This document shows, piece after piece, positions 50,001-63,564 of a DNA stretch of 64,000 nt. Each line of letters starts with the position of its first letter. Positions within the stretch are counted from its first letter, which is position 1. Source of the stretch: Talinum fruticosum (lineage: Eukaryota > Streptophyta > Magnoliopsida > Caryophyllales > Talinaceae); NCBI GenBank assembly GCA_021018815.1, contig JAITYX010000021.1, positions 3,501,001 to 3,565,000 of the forward strand, read 5' to 3'. Both the position numbers and the translations under genes were made by a program. The notes below the pieces were generated by a model. The model worked only from the letters and a program-made list of their open reading frames with translations. It made no database searches and was not told the origin of the DNA.

Positions 50001-50610
50001 ACTCAGCAGCCCTCCTATCCAATTCGGAACCCAATATTGTGTTGTGTCAGAGAATCACCATGCTACTGTTCATACTGCCGAAGCTACAGAGCAGTCCACC
50101 CTTTCTCGTCCAGTTGCACGTGTTGGAGCATTTAACTTGTATTGCTCTTCGTTTAACTTGACAACTGCTCTGCCGGTTCCACCTGTGCCAGTGCAGGGCC
50201 CACTGGTTCACTCTTTACAGCCTGATTGTGGAATCTCCAAATTTCTTGATGGTGTTGGATGTGAGCCAATTATTCCTATACGATGTGGGCATGGGTGCTG
50301 TGCCACTCCAGATGGTCGTGAATCCACAAGCTCATTGTTGGGACCGGAGTTCGTTGAATATGATGAAGCTCCGTCCTTTTCCAGTCACGAGCTAGCCTCA
50401 ATAGCTACTGACTTGAACAATATAGCATGGATCAAAAGTGGGCTCGATGATGGCTCAACCAAAAGAATGGAGATGTCTCTTCAGAGAAGAGACCCGTATG
50501 CGGGCACTAGTAATTCAGGGCAGAACAACAATTTGCGGTTTGAGGAAGGACGGAGCAAGCTGATGGGGATGATGACTAGGCAAACAGTCACATTGCCAGC
50601 AGAAGTTTGA
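47048..50610 (+). CDS. R2R3-MYB transcription factor (MYB1/MYB25/MYB109-like)
   Basis: Nuclear DNA-binding regulator. Exon 1 is 47048-47339 and exon 2 is 49709-50610, 397 residues, phase 1 junction inside repeat 3. R2 reads [20 protein letters not shown] and then [21 protein letters not shown]3 reads [20 protein letters not shown] and then [20 protein letters not shown], with the usual F replacing the first Trp of R3. The [15 protein letters not shown] linker matches the MYB1/MYB25/MYB109 clade I remember, linked in Arabidopsis to seed and ABA-related responses. The N-terminus is Asp/Gly-rich and the long C-terminus has no other domain. The 2369-bp intron is long for a two-exon MYB and contains no recognisable gene. 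Confidence 0.93.
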
Positions 50611-51247
50611 GACTTTGAGCTGAATCTGGATTTATGGGGGCCAAATTGCATTGGAGAATTTGTTGTGTCGTTGACGTAATTTATCATAACATTAATTTAG
50701 GCTTAGGGCTTGAGAACGTCGCGGAAGCAGCTAATGCTTAGAAATTCATACTCCGTACACGATGTATGTACATCTTTCTGCCTGAAATTTCTGCAGTGGA
50801 AGGAATTAGACTTTCTCATCCAAGGTAAATTATGCGACTATACAGGTGTCAGTACTCGATCTTTCCGGGCCAATTGAACTCATTTCATTAATGATCCTTT
50901 TTAGTATGAGTTGTCTGTAGGTTAGAAAAACTAGTCTGTACCAATTATATTGTAAGTTGTAACAACATTATGGTGCAGAAAAATTACAGTTCAAGTGTAG
51001 GATGAGAACTATTGACAAGAAACACACATACATATGAATTATTTTATAACGTGTTAATATAATTTTTTTGGATTGAAAAGAAAAATGATTAGAAAGATTT
51101 AACATACGACGTTATCCTCTTTAATAACAATTACCTAGGTTGACCGGTAACTAATTAGGCACCCAGTATAATTGATCAAATCTTATAAAATAATTACAAA
51201 AAACTAATTTTAAATTCGGTCCATTAAACTGTACATCTCTCAGTACT

Positions 51248-51368
51248 AAAAAAAAACCGATAAAGTTCAATGTTTATATTATAATCAAAGTTCAACGTAA
51301 GTGCTATAAAAAAAAACCGATAAAGCTAAATGTTTATATTATAGTCAAAGTTCAACGTAAGTGCTATA
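51248..51368. repeat. 60-bp tandem duplication
   Basis: Two adjacent 60-bp units, from AAAAAACCGATAAAG to AACGTAAGTGCTAT, differing at only a few positions. Confidence 0.95.
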
Positions 51369-51540
51369 ATTTTCGATCCTATATAGTCACAAGAATGTCA
51401 TGTAAGGCAAATAGAGAGTAATTTTTGACAAGCAACATGTGTGGGCTTTTGAGGACCAGGTATTGCAATGCATCGCGTACGTCTTGCATATGCGGGGAAC
51501 TGTACTTGTTCTTGTTGAAAAACAAGCCATCCCATTCCCA

Positions 51541-51587
51541 TTTGCCTTTTGCCATTTGCCATTTGCCATTTGCCATTTGCCATTTCC
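51541..51587. repeat. 7-bp minisatellite (CATTTGC)n
   Basis: About six units of TTTGCCA, slightly degenerate at the ends. Confidence 0.95.
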
Positions 51588-53220
51588 CAAACCCCATAAT
51601 GTTTTGTTTCTTCGAACTTCTGTCTCTGACCTGACTCAATTATTTCAACCCACCACCAGCAGCATTGATGTCAGAGTTGGTGGGTCGATCCGAGCATGGT
51701 TGTCATAAAACACACACGCGGTTTTGCACTCATTACACTCTCTACTCTATCAATGCAACCAAAACCGCTTTCTTTCATGCTTGGGAAATTCTTAAACCAT
51801 CCAATGCTGCCCATTTCATACATTTTCTCTCTCTCTCTCCATGATTCAGGCATGCCTCACTTTTGGTCATCTCCTCTCTTCTTTCTTTTGGTTGAAATTG
51901 ACATAAAATTAAAATTATAGGTCCACTTTTAGAACTCGATCATGATTCAAAATTGGATAAGGGACTATCAAAGTTAGATAATAAAATTATAGTATATCAT
52001 AACACAAGATAAGACAGGAATATAATACATTTTAATGGGCTTGACGGATCTGAGAGGCTCTATTTAAGTAAAATTAGTTATTTGAGTAGCGGATATCCGT
52101 TAAAATTTAGTAGTTAGCATATAGTTGTTGAATTGAGTAGTTAAAGGAAATGTACTCAGTGAATTTAGCTGTTAAATTAGCTTATTATTGTAGATTGACA
52201 TAAAAAGATTAAATAATTTACCAAATGTAAAGTTAATAAAGGGATATTTTTTACAAAAAAATCTGAAATACAACTTTTAAATGTCAAAAATTAATATTCT
52301 TAATATTTCGGAACGACATAAGCTACTATAAACGCAATTCAAAACACTGTTTTACTGAACACTACTCTTTGGTTGGTTGAAGTTCGATTAGGTAAAAAAC
52401 GTTAAACGATACTCCAAACGATGTTGTTGAATAGAACCTTAGAATCCAACTCAATTGACATACTCTGAAAAGTCATTCCTTAAACTTTTAGCATTTATCA
52501 ACTTATTTACATTGACATGCATAAAAACTCAAGGGTATTCTTAAATTTCTATAAAATAAATCTTAATCAACCGACTAATGCATACATACTAAGTTATATA
52601 CATACTCAAGACCTCACATTTTATCACTGTGAACAACCCGACTCGTGAAAACAATTAACCAAATAGGGAGGACGAAAAACTTTGACCCACTTTGGTATCA
52701 AATTTCTATCACTAGAGGAAGTAAAGTACGAAGTTTAAAGAGTAGAATCGTCTATTACAATTAGTGGATGTGTACCACAACCCATTAAAAAGGCTTTGAT
52801 GGTCGTCCTTCCTTCTGGTATTCCTGACTGACATAAACTTCCACAATAATTACTCTCACCAGTGCCAATCTGATTCAGGCTCATATCTAATTTTGCATCT
52901 GTTCACATACATATAAATAATTATATTTGTCAAATTAAAATGGAATATAAATAATAAACTGTCAAGTGAGGGAAGTCCATTCTGAATCTGGGATCATTCA
53001 CGAGGGATATGTAACTTGCAGTAGACTGGGATGGGCTTTTTATATACCAAATTTATATCCAAACTATTAAACTTCTTATTTTTAAATGACTTGTGAACTT
53101 AAATACACCATCACTGGTCGTATTAATTTTTTAGAAACCTTCAACTTACTACTTGTGATTTTAGAGTCCATCTAACATCTATATATAACCAAAAAAAAAA
53201 AAATTCTGTTGATAGATTAC

Positions 53221-53417
53221 GGTCATGTTCCATTTAACTGTAAGGAGTTGTAAGACTGTACGTAATTGTAAACTTTAAGCGAGTGTAAGGAGTTATAAAA
53301 TACTTGTAAAGTTAGTTACAAAAAAAAAACTATAACAAGCTATAAACAAATATAAAGAGCGGTAAAAATTACAAAAAATTGTAAGAGTATATGCTTAAAA
53401 TTAAATGAAACAGGACC
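53221..53417. mobile_element. MITE-like element, GTTGTAAG family, copy 2
   Basis: Left end GGTCATGTTCCATTTAACTG; reverse complement of the right end GGTCCTGTTTCATTTAATTT. The interior is degenerate GTAAGGAGTTATAA words. Inverted ends of about 20 bp with four mismatches. Confidence 0.65.
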
Positions 53418-54226
53418 TATAATTTTAAAACAATCATACTGCAATTTTTAGAAAGTTAAGTTACATGTGCCTAATGCGTCTTACAATCATTCAAAATGAT
53501 CCTCTAATCTAATATTATTTTCCATTCCTTTTTCTTAAAAAAATTTAGTCGAAAGTGACTACGATGATATGCACCCAAGAAGATCTTGGAAGATACATAT
53601 CTACAGAGAGAGAGAGAGAGAATCATGAAAGTTGGAAGTTTTCATAAGTACATGAACAGATATGGATGACATGATAGAGAAAGAGATTCAGATTCATACT
53701 TCATTTGCTGACACTAATTAAAGTGGCAAATGTATCTCCCAATGGCAGATCATATTCATGAATAACATAACATTGCCTGATCTCATACGTAAAACGTACC
53801 ATCCTGCATGTCAAATCTCAATCTTGCCCTCCCTTTGACCAGGATTTCATATTCACTGCATGGCTAATCTCGACATTTCCCATCACAGATGTGTGGGGAA
53901 AATGAACGAGTGGAGGTGGTGGTAGGAACTTGGAAGTGTCACAAGCCCGTGATGTTCAGTAAATACATATAATTAATACAAGTAATGAAGATCGAGTAAT
54001 ACGTGAAAACGACAAAAAGTTAAAATTTTTATATAAAAAAACACACAAAAAAATCTTCTGAGTTCCTAACCTTTTGTGATCACGTATCCATCATGATCAT
54101 GATGATCATGATCATGCTTTTGGCGAAAAAACTATTTCTATATTATTATATTGTTCTTTTGTTTGGATTACATTCAACATGTAGGATAATCCATTCATGT
54201 ATTCATTATATTTTTTTGAATTTATA

Positions 54227-54229
<3 letters not shown>

Positions 54230-54298
<69 letters not shown>
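54230..54298. repeat. (TA)n microsatellite, 69 bp
   Basis: Uninterrupted AT run. Confidence 0.97.
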
Positions 54299-54301
<3 letters not shown>

Positions 54302-56140
54302 AATAGGTCATAGATATTTCAGCCCTTCTCTAACCAACTAGTATTGTCGAATTTTATAAACTATTCAATATAACATAATATTTAATTGGGTGTAAATAAT
54401 AGTGTAATATAAATAAATTTATAATTTTATTATCATTACCTTGTTTTGGCTTATAGTTTTGTAATAAAAAAATTATGTTACTATTATGATTATTATATAA
54501 AATATTTTAATATATTTCAGTTATAAAGTTGATTGCATAACATGTGCATTACCATGTTATTACATCTAACCAGATATTGTACGTACAAGATTCATTTGAA
54601 ATTAGTCATTAGATTTTCATGGCATTGGGGATTGATGCATGTTACCACTTTTTATTATTTTTTAATAGAACCAAAAAGGGGCTAGCCAAGTGGCAAAAGA
54701 CAAGAGTTCACCATATTAAACTGAACAAAACAAACCAACCCAGACTTATATTACATCACAATAATGCACTGCACCACGGTTTCATCTAACTCTCCATATT
54801 AGTGTCAGTATATACATTTAGTAAATAACACATTTGAAAATCGTACTTATTAAACAACCTGTCATATAAATTACAATAGAGTCAACATACCCTCGTATCA
54901 TACTACAATCTTATAAGTATCAAGCCACCTATATAGAATAACATAAGCATCAAAATTAGCTCATTTGGACTATCTATGGCCGATATTCTATTCTTTGATT
55001 GACTACCCAATTTTTGAATTTTATGCTTCAGCAAAATCCCTCCAATGTTTGACTTCCCTCATTATTGCAAAGCATCAAAATCTCACGGGTGAGGTCATCA
55101 TCATCATTTTAGGTCAAATTAACTTATTTTCTTGCATAAAATATCTTAAATTATCATTTACCCCACATATATATTTCCTTGATATGTGCAAATTAGACGA
55201 AAACCATGTGACATAATATAATTTAAATTAAAAAGAACAGATGAGTTAGATAATCTGTTTCTGGGATTTGACAACTTGTCAATTTAATTGGTAATGCTTT
55301 TAATGCTCTAGAATCTAGATTGAGTTTTACTAGGGTAAATACTATATTTAATCTAATTAAAAAAAACTGTGAAATATGGGAAAAAATAAAGATAATTATC
55401 AGAAATCAAATTTAATAAGAAAAGGAGATCCAAATTTTAAAATTAATAGTAATTAATATTGACATTCTTTTTTGGGTAAATTAATACTGACATCCTAAAT
55501 ATGTAAAAATCTTAGGTAATTTTAAAAACTCAAGTTTATTGTTTTGTATGGATTACTTGAAAATATGTGAAAGAAAAAAGAGAATCAAAAAATGAGTTTA
55601 GCTTATTTTCTCATTATTTTATTGTTAAAATTTCTTTGATCCTCAATAAGTTTATTTAAAAAAATCATTAAGTTAAACTTATTCAAAATGTTTTTTTTTT
55701 GGAAATTTCTTCCAATTGAACTAAATTAAATTTTTAATTTTTATGGGATTTTTTTAATTAACTAACATACAATCAAAATAAAGTTTCCAAAAATCAAAGT
55801 TTTTTTTTCCATGAAAAATAATTAAAGTTTTTGAGTCCATGCCTATTGCTTGTGAAAGCAGGGGCCCATAATTGTCTCAGGCGTCCATGGGGTTAAATAA
55901 TAGTAAGAGCTGAACCAAAACCACCAGTAAGCTGAAAGCTTCATTATTATTGCCGGACCTCCTCCTCCTTCTCCCCCTTCTTTCTCGTCGCCACTTCCCC
56001 ACCCCAACCCCCTCTTCACCTACTGCTAATGGAGTAGCAGAGACAACTCCCCATCACAGGGAGACTGAGACAGAGAGAGAGAGAGTGAGTCACAGGTTTA
56101 GGTACACCCAAAAAATTGTGCGAAAAGAACCCCAAACTTG

Positions 56141-56265
56141 TATAAATCTCAGAAACAAAACGCCATCTTTGTAGGCTCCTTTAAGTTTTGATCACCTCTT
56201 CCCCCTTTTGTGTTCGTTGCATGAAGGTTCTCCCTAATGGCAACCCTTATGGCGTCCCACATTGA
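56141..56265 (+). promoter_or_regulatory. TATA-like box and overlapping uORF of the RING-CH gene
   Basis: TATAAAT at 56141-56147 would place the start of transcription near 56170. An upstream ATG at 56221 opens a 14-codon frame ending at TGA 56263-56265, out of frame with and overlapping the main start at 56237. If the leader includes it, translation of the main protein would be dampened. Confidence 0.45.
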
Positions 56266-59200
56266 CATCGAGCAAGGAATTCCCCACCGATGCTCCGCTG
56301 CCTCCTCCGACTCCGACGAGGAGAGTCCTCCGTGCTCCGACGAGGAAAGCAGCTCCAGCGAGTCACGTGGGGCGGAAATTGTCGCTGGAGCGGTGGTTAG
56401 CGAGAAGGGCAGGAGGTCTTCCTCCTCCTCCTCCTCCTCTTCTTCATGTGTGTATGAGTCTTCGGCGGAGGAGGTTGTGGATCTGGAGAGTGGCGGTGGA
56501 AGCGGTGGAGTGGTGGTGGAGACGAAGGTGAGTGTGCATTCCGCAAAAGTGGAGAGAGATTGTCGGATTTGCCACCTGAGCTTGGATGGGTCGAACCCAG
56601 AGTCCGGACTCCCTATTGAATTGGGGTGTTCTTGTAAGGATGATTTGGCCGCTGCCCACAAACAGTGTGCTGAGGCCTGGTTCAAAATCAGGGGCAACAA
56701 GTGAGTACTTCTAAAGATCTTATCTTTGTACTGCAATGTTATAATTTTAGTTTTTTTTTTTCTGGGTTGATTTTTGACATGGGTATTCTGAAATTTTAAT
56801 GTGCTTTTATCTTCAGCTTTTCCTCAAAGAATTTACTTGTTTTTGTTTAGGCCATTTAGTTCTGTAGTCATGGGTTTTTGTGACAATTAATTGGGATTAA
56901 TTTGATAGAAATTGGGATGCATCCTTGAGTAATAATTTCATTTGAGAGGATCCATGTTTGTGATTACTTGAGTGGAAGAGTAGAATGCTGAAGCTCACTC
57001 AATGTTGTTGCTTGGCAAATTGGTCCCTGGAAAGATGATCTTTTCTGGGTGGGCTCTGAGCTGACTCATCTTGATGCTTTCTTTTTGGGCTCACTCGGAG
57101 AGTTGGATTAAGTTGTATATTTAGTGAAAGGGATGTTGGTGCTTCAAAAGTTGTGGTGGGAATGAATGTATACCGTTTGTTGGAGAAAGAGGGAAATGTC
57201 GAAAACAAAGTAAAGTGATTTCAATTCAATGAAGGAATCTGGTAAATAAAGCAAAAGGTGAAAGAAGATTGTTCTTTGTATTCATCAAATTTATTGGGTG
57301 TTTTCCCCTTTGATTCATTACTTTCAAGTCAAGTTTTCTAAAAGTAATTGTTTCAGTTGCTGATTTTCTTATGTCGATCCTCCTCAGTTGTTAAAGTTGG
57401 ATAACAATTGTATCTATTCCGAATGTGTGTCAATTAGCTGCCTTTGCTGAGTTGGGTATTACTTAGAGTAAGATTTGCAATAATTCTTTTATTCCATAAT
57501 GTAGAACATGTCTTTTGGAGGTTTACTCAGCCGCCTTCTTCAATTCCTGTGTGCACTGTCACAATTTTGCTTCTATCCTAAAATGTCCTTCCTTTTCTCT
57601 GTATTAAGATACCTTCTTCAGTCACCTACACTTACCTTTACATAGTGGTAATCATAGCAATGATATTTGACCTCACAAATGTAGCACCATAGTATTTGAT
57701 CTACAGTTATTGTAGAATGTTTTCTGTCAAACTCTTAGTCGTGTTCTCTGGACCTCTGTTCCTATGGATCCTGAAGGTAAGGTGGCGCACTGTGCAAAGG
57801 AGGAGGGGGTGATGATGGTCATCTCCAACCTCTCCTGTGGGAGAACTATGTGTTGAAAAGAGGGTCAGTAACTGTACGCGGTATATCAAATGTGACATAA
57901 ATTGCTACATACTGATGATCCATCTCTTCGTGCCCTTTGAAATTTTTTTAAATCATCAACTGGAAGTAGTACACAATTTGTTGTTTGAGTTTGACATTGA
58001 TTGGATTCATTATACATTGGCATGTCTTTGAAAACTCTAAGTGTCCATTATACTGGAACGATGTCTGACAATATGTTTGAAGCCTGAAGCTTGGATTTTT
58101 GGACTAGCGAAAGGTGTTGCTGGTTGCTGCCTAGAATTGACAAATATTTTATTTTCGTCTTTTTCTTTGACTTGTGTTATTTATTCTGTCCTCTAACTTA
58201 CCAACATTATTCTTGGGTTTCCACCTGTTCCCTGTTTCATATGAAATTTTTTATGCTGAAGCATTGCACTTTAGCTTTGTTGTGTTTCCTGCCTATAATT
58301 TGAAAGTTAAACACCATCTTTTTGAGAGAGCCTATATGAATTCTTATGTAACTCAAATTCAGGTACCAGGATTAGGTAATGTTGTAGATCCAAGATAAAC
58401 ATCTGGCTGTTGTATGTGAACTGAAGTTCCATTCCTATGGTCCAAGTTGTTGCATGTTTTTTGTTGTTTGTGTGTTGGAGGATGGACTAAGATAGCATTG
58501 ATCATATTTTTTTCTGTCAGTTAAAAATTGTCCAGAAAAGATCGCTTTATATTTATTATCTACTGAGACTTCTGAATAACCTGCACTTGAGTGACTGTAT
58601 TGATTTTCTGGTAGTAGGTCAGCTTGTTCAAGACTCTTAGTTCCCTCCGAGGCCTAGAAATATGAATATCTAATCATGGGGCAGTTTTGCCATAACATAT
58701 CTGCCTCCTTTTTCATTGCTCAAATATGTTCGGGTAGAAAGTGGCAGTTTAGGCTTTTTGGCTCAACCTGAGATCACCTACCTGTCTGGCATATATATGA
58801 AATGAACTGTGGAGTTGATTGTCTTTTCTACTACAGAGGCAAGGAATTTAAAAATGTATCGACCTGGACGCTTGAAATGGTTAGTGGAAACTTCAGAAAA
58901 AGTTGACTAGATTTTAATTTTATATGTCGCCGTTTTACTACTTACTTTCATATAGTATCCACACTTGCCCCGTTCCTAACCAATTTGACTGGCAGGCATT
59001 GAGAAAAGTAATTTTCTTGATGTCAATTATGGGAAGGTGAAGCCACCTACTGCTAGAGCTGGAGATGGGGTTGGTTCTTGGTTGTTGAACACCTTGTCTT
59101 TTCAGAGAAAGTTAAACTCTGTTCCTTCTTTCATGGGAGAAGATAACATTTTGGAGGGAGTTATTTGGATTTTTGCAAGCTCCAGGGTGTTTGTCTTCAT

Positions 59201-60276
59201 AGATTGGAGGTATTTGTTTGGCATTTCTTCCCCATTTGCTTCATCTATACTCTTTCCGGAACAGCTTTCCTGGCTATTTCTATCAATGTGAAAGAAGATT
59301 ATTGAGCATTTGATGATCTCTGGTGAGTGAAGATAGCTAATGAGATGCACTTGGACGAAATCTTCCTCAAGGCCGACTAGCTCTTTGGATATGGTTTTCA
59401 ATTTTTATTTTACTTTTTAAAAAGATAAGCAACAAACTTAAGCAGCCCTATTGACAGAGGATCTAAATCTAAGTTATTCAGATATGCTATGTATTGCTGG
59501 AAACTAAGTTGAATATTGAGGACTGTTGGCCTCACTTTTTTTTTGTGATTAGCTACAGATCAAAGTTAAAGTTGTTGCATGATTGTCATCATTCAAAAAT
59601 ATCTTATCCACCAAAAGTATGTTGTTGAGGCTTATCATATTTAATGGAGTCACTATATCGGTCTTAATCAGTGAGAAGTGACTTTACCAATTTTGAGCTT
59701 GTCGGGTACAGTAAGAAGCAACCTGGGGCCGTATCTGACTTGGCAGCTTGCCGCCTTCATTTATTTCTTCTGTTTTTCTGAATTAGGAGTCCTAAATTAA
59801 GATTGTGAAGTGCAATGTTTGGAAAATTTACTTCCATGTGGGCCAGCTGCCTGGTGGTTTCATGATGACGGTGTTTAGTAGATGTTTTTGTGTTTGGTTT
59901 TCTGTCTTGGAGATTCTATGTTCTGGCAAATTATCCCTGACTGCTGTTCTTCTCAGAACTAGTATTTATCATCTGCTTGATACAAGCTCTCTCTTGATTG
60001 GATATGCTTCCTGATCTTATAATTCCCCCTGAATGTAATTGCAGGACCTGTGAGATCTGTGGATCAACTGCCAAAAACGTTGTTGGAGTAAACGAGGCAG
60101 AGCTGACAGAACAATGGAACGAGACTAATGAAACAGCAGCAACAACAGGTGCCCCACCTCACCCTGCCGAGACTCGGCATTTCTGGCAAGGGCATCGGTT
60201 TCTGAATTTCCTGCTGGCTTGTATGGTCTTTGCGTTTGTCATCTCCTGGCTTTTTCACTTCAATGTACCATCATGA
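56237..60276 (+). CDS. RING-CH (MARCH-type) membrane E3 ubiquitin ligase
   Basis: Exon 1 is 56237-56700 (donor AA|GTGAGT), exon 2 is 60045-60276 (acceptor GCAG|GACC), 231 residues, with a 3.34-kb intron within the RING. The C4HC3 RING-CH reads CRICHL, then LGCSCKDDLAAAHKQCAEAW and CEICGSTAKNV, with all eight ligands present. A Ser/Glu-rich low-complexity N-terminus (including a run of ten serines) precedes it. A single C-terminal membrane span (FLNFLLACMVFAFVISWLF) anchors it, so it is likely a tail-anchored E3 acting on membrane-associated targets. Substrates are unknown. I recognise the family but not a specific orthologue. Confidence 0.92.
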
Positions 60277-61031
60277 GACGCCTGTATAGAAGCCGTTTCA
60301 CCTATCATAATTTCCCAGAAGCACAATGTAGGTATCCATTCTAGTACCTCTTGTCTCCTTTCTTGGGTTCGAGCTTGAGCAAGTCTTCACAGTGCTAGGT
60401 AGGACTTGTCTATAAGATTAGGTTAGTCCCCCAAGAACTTCTGAGTCGACTGTAGTGATTCATGTTGTACTGTTATGGAGTTTATATTTTCTCAAGGATT
60501 TGGTATGTTATATCCTTAGTGTAACCTTTGTGTATCATGGCAGATTTCACTATTCTTCTGCCACTTACTCTCAGGTCTGTGTAGAATCAATATGTAAGAT
60601 GCATTAACATATTAGATTTTGCTGGGGATAACCACCCCCTCCCCCGGGATGTGAAAGAATGTTTATTTCCAAGGAGAAAGAAAGCATTCTTATCCCTTCT
60701 CTAGTCGTCTATCCTACCCTACATTGAAATATCTAATTTCTTCATGTCCCCCTCCCCTTCCCCTGTTGGACGAGTATTTTGTATGCTTTGCATAAATGAC
60801 CACAAAAACTATCATATGCCTCTCCTAGAAATCAATCCCGGAAATAGTATAAACTTCTTACAAGTGAACCATATTTCTCGATCAGGCCCCTACATGTAAG
60901 GTTCAGGTCGTCGCAAAGCAAAAAATTGGACAAATCCTCGATCTGATTATCACCTCTGTATATAAAAGAAGAGATTTTATTGACCTCTGTACTATGCACA
61001 CATGCATATAGAGCCTCACTCAATTCATTTA

Positions 61032-61242
61032 GACCAAGATTCTGTTACAGCTTTTTACACCTCTTTACAACTCCTTATACCTTTTTATAACTAACATTAC
61101 AATTGTCTTACGACTCCTCACATCTGCTTATATCTTCTTATAATTCTTTACAACTTGTTATAGTTGCTTATAATTGTTGACTACTCCTTACAATTTTCTT
61201 TATAACTCCTTACTGTTCCTTACAACTAAATGGAATAGGGTC
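61032..61242. mobile_element. MITE-like element, GTTGTAAG family, copy 3
   Basis: Left end GACCAAGATTCTGTTACAG; reverse complement of right end GACCCTATTCCATTTAGTTG. The interior is degenerate TTACAACTCCTTATA words, the same motif as copies 1 and 2 on the other strand. TTTA before and TAAA after may be part of a TA duplication. Confidence 0.65.
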
Positions 61243-61704
61243 TAAATAGCTTCTCTACATGTTATAATTTTTATCTTAAAAAACATATATTTTGTTATAT
61301 CAAAAGTTTCATAATTTCACTAAAAATTTCAAGTTGTTTATATATAAATTTTAGAACAAATTTAACTTTGTTTCAAATATCTAAGCTTCATCTATGTGTA
61401 TAATCTAATGTATGTGTCAACTATTTAAGTTTATTTTTTTGTTTGGACTACTAAATTAGTTAAAATAATTACTTGTGTACACTAAAAATAGTCTAATATT
61501 TGTATGAACACCTCAATTAATTAGCCTTTGAATAGGGTACGATTCTCAGAAGCTATATACACGTAGCAAATATAAAACCAAGGGAAAATAATATATATAT
61601 GAAGCTCTATATAAAATTATTTCTGGAGCTGCAAGAGAAAATCTGGTGAGGGTATGCATCCTCTCTCCATCAACTGAAAACTGCCATCCCACCACCAAAT
61701 TCTC

Positions 61705-61735
<31 letters not shown>

Positions 61736-62247
61736 GCAGTAGAATTATTAGGGCATGCTTATGGTGGGATCTTGTTTAATATTAATAGAAAAGCTATTAT
61801 GACTTGAATACACTAGTCATGTTTTTCTCACATATGAATTGTGACTATAAAATTTGAGCTTCCCATACTATATTGCCCCCCAACTTCTTTCATAACTTAT
61901 TTTTTTAGATGCAATGAGCTATATTCATTCCTACATCATAATTGTAATTAAGAATTCAATTGTCCCATAAAGAAAATTATTTTCCGTATAAACTTGGTAT
62001 GGCAAAGAAAATATATAAACCTAACTTAGTAAAAGGCTTGTGGTAACAAACAATCAACTATTCATTTACATTTAACAAGTTAAAAATAAAGATTGAGTAG
62101 AAAGTAAGATATAAAATCAGTAAATTTGTATTTAGGTTATGTTAATTTTCCTAATGTTAAATACATATCATTTTTAAAAATTTTATTACTTATATTAACT
62201 GATAGGGATATACATAAATGAAGATATATATATAGATTCTTTTGGTC

Positions 62248-62347
62248 AACCTAGTGATAGAATGATTAATTTTTATAAATAAAATTAGAGTTCAATTCTT
62301 ACTAACCAATTATACACTCGTATTATAATTTATCTATAAAAAAAAAG
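62248..62347 (+). mobile_element. SINE-like element, family 2, copy 2
   Basis: Shares with 44531-44635 the words CCTA.TGATAGAATGAT and TTAGAGTTCAATTC (B-box-like) plus a shared ..GTATTATAA.TTA.C.. and A-rich end. Confidence 0.55.
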
Positions 62348-62581
62348 TACATATATAATAGATTCATCGATGTTACACTTAGAAAAGCAGGAAGGGTGGA
62401 TAAAAGGGGCAGTTTAATATGTTGACTTGGAAGAAAGGGACAGATATAGAATGGCCTCCCACGTTGATGTCTCCATCACTTAAATAAAAATGACAATTTT
62501 GGATTTGGATGTTTTCTCACACCACAACGTGCACTGCTGCATCGTTATTCATTCAGATGACGCATCCAAATTCTAATTTCA

Positions 62582-62625
62582 TAATAATAATAATAATAAT
62601 AATAACAATAATAATAATAATAATA
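62582..62625. repeat. (AAT)n microsatellite
   Basis: Fourteen or so ATA/AAT trinucleotides with one AAC interruption. Confidence 0.95.
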
Positions 62626-63564
62626 TATCTCTCTCTGCAGTGGGCAAGCCAAAGAGGATTAACTGAAATACATAAAGAGTAACATTAATACTAATACAAT
62701 CTAATTAAGGGGAATCTGTGAAGTTAGCCAACAATGACGTCCGACCTTCCCTTGGGCTTTTCAGATTAGGAGAGAGAGATGGACGTGAATGTAACGGGGA
62801 GATTGTGTCACCCAACCACCACATACTGAATCTGAATATGATTGCTATTTGCCAAATCTCTCCCTCATTCTCCATTCGCTTGTCTATAGTCCTTTTGGCA
62901 AATTCACGCATGGCTGCCCCTCACTTTTTTTATTCATTTTCTATATTATAATCAACTATACTTAATTTGATATTTATGACCAAAGATATTTATCAGAAAC
63001 CAATAATACAAATCCACACACTTCTTTTATTTTTTTATATATTAAAAGTTTTATTTAAATAATTTATACTCTTTGAAAAATTTTCAAGTTAAATCATACA
63101 TATGCAATATCTCTATGAGTAATATGCCAAGTAATGTATATCTCAGTAATATATATAATATATCATACTTCATGTATTACTCGATTGAATATTGTAATTG
63201 TGTTTAGAAGAATTTATTACATTTGGAATAATAGGGTATGTATGTAGAGTTATATTCACATATTCCCATGATTTACTGTGAAGAGATGCCCCTTGCTTAA
63301 GATAGGAGGGACAGGGACAAGATATGTGGGTTCCCGAAGTTTGATATACTACAATTATTACGACAATCCTTGCTCAATAGATCCGGATCTCAATCATTCC
63401 CTACTACAAGATTTCGCCCACGCCCATTCTCTCCTCTCTTGGATAGCATTTCTCCATTTATTTATCATACTTGTGTTTTTTACCAAAGTCGAAAATCTTG
63501 TGTTTTTTTACCAAAGTCGAATTTGAATGGTTACTACTTACTATCCAAAAATATTTAACTACTA

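Larger units (their letters stand above)
50611..56140. other. Gene-poor stretch between MYB and RING-CH genes
   Basis: No gene supported in 5.5 kb. Contains a 60-bp tandem duplication (51248-51368), a 7-bp minisatellite (51541-51587), a GTTGTAAG MITE-like copy (53221-53417), an ATCATG palindromic cluster (54091-54116) and a (TA)n array (54230-54298). Confidence 0.6.

Noticed and set aside
62715..62760. miR169-like word TAGCCAACAATGAC with a weak inverted partner near 62895
   Set aside because: Too many mismatches to miR169, and the pairing covers only the part before the would-be mature region; no convincing hairpin.
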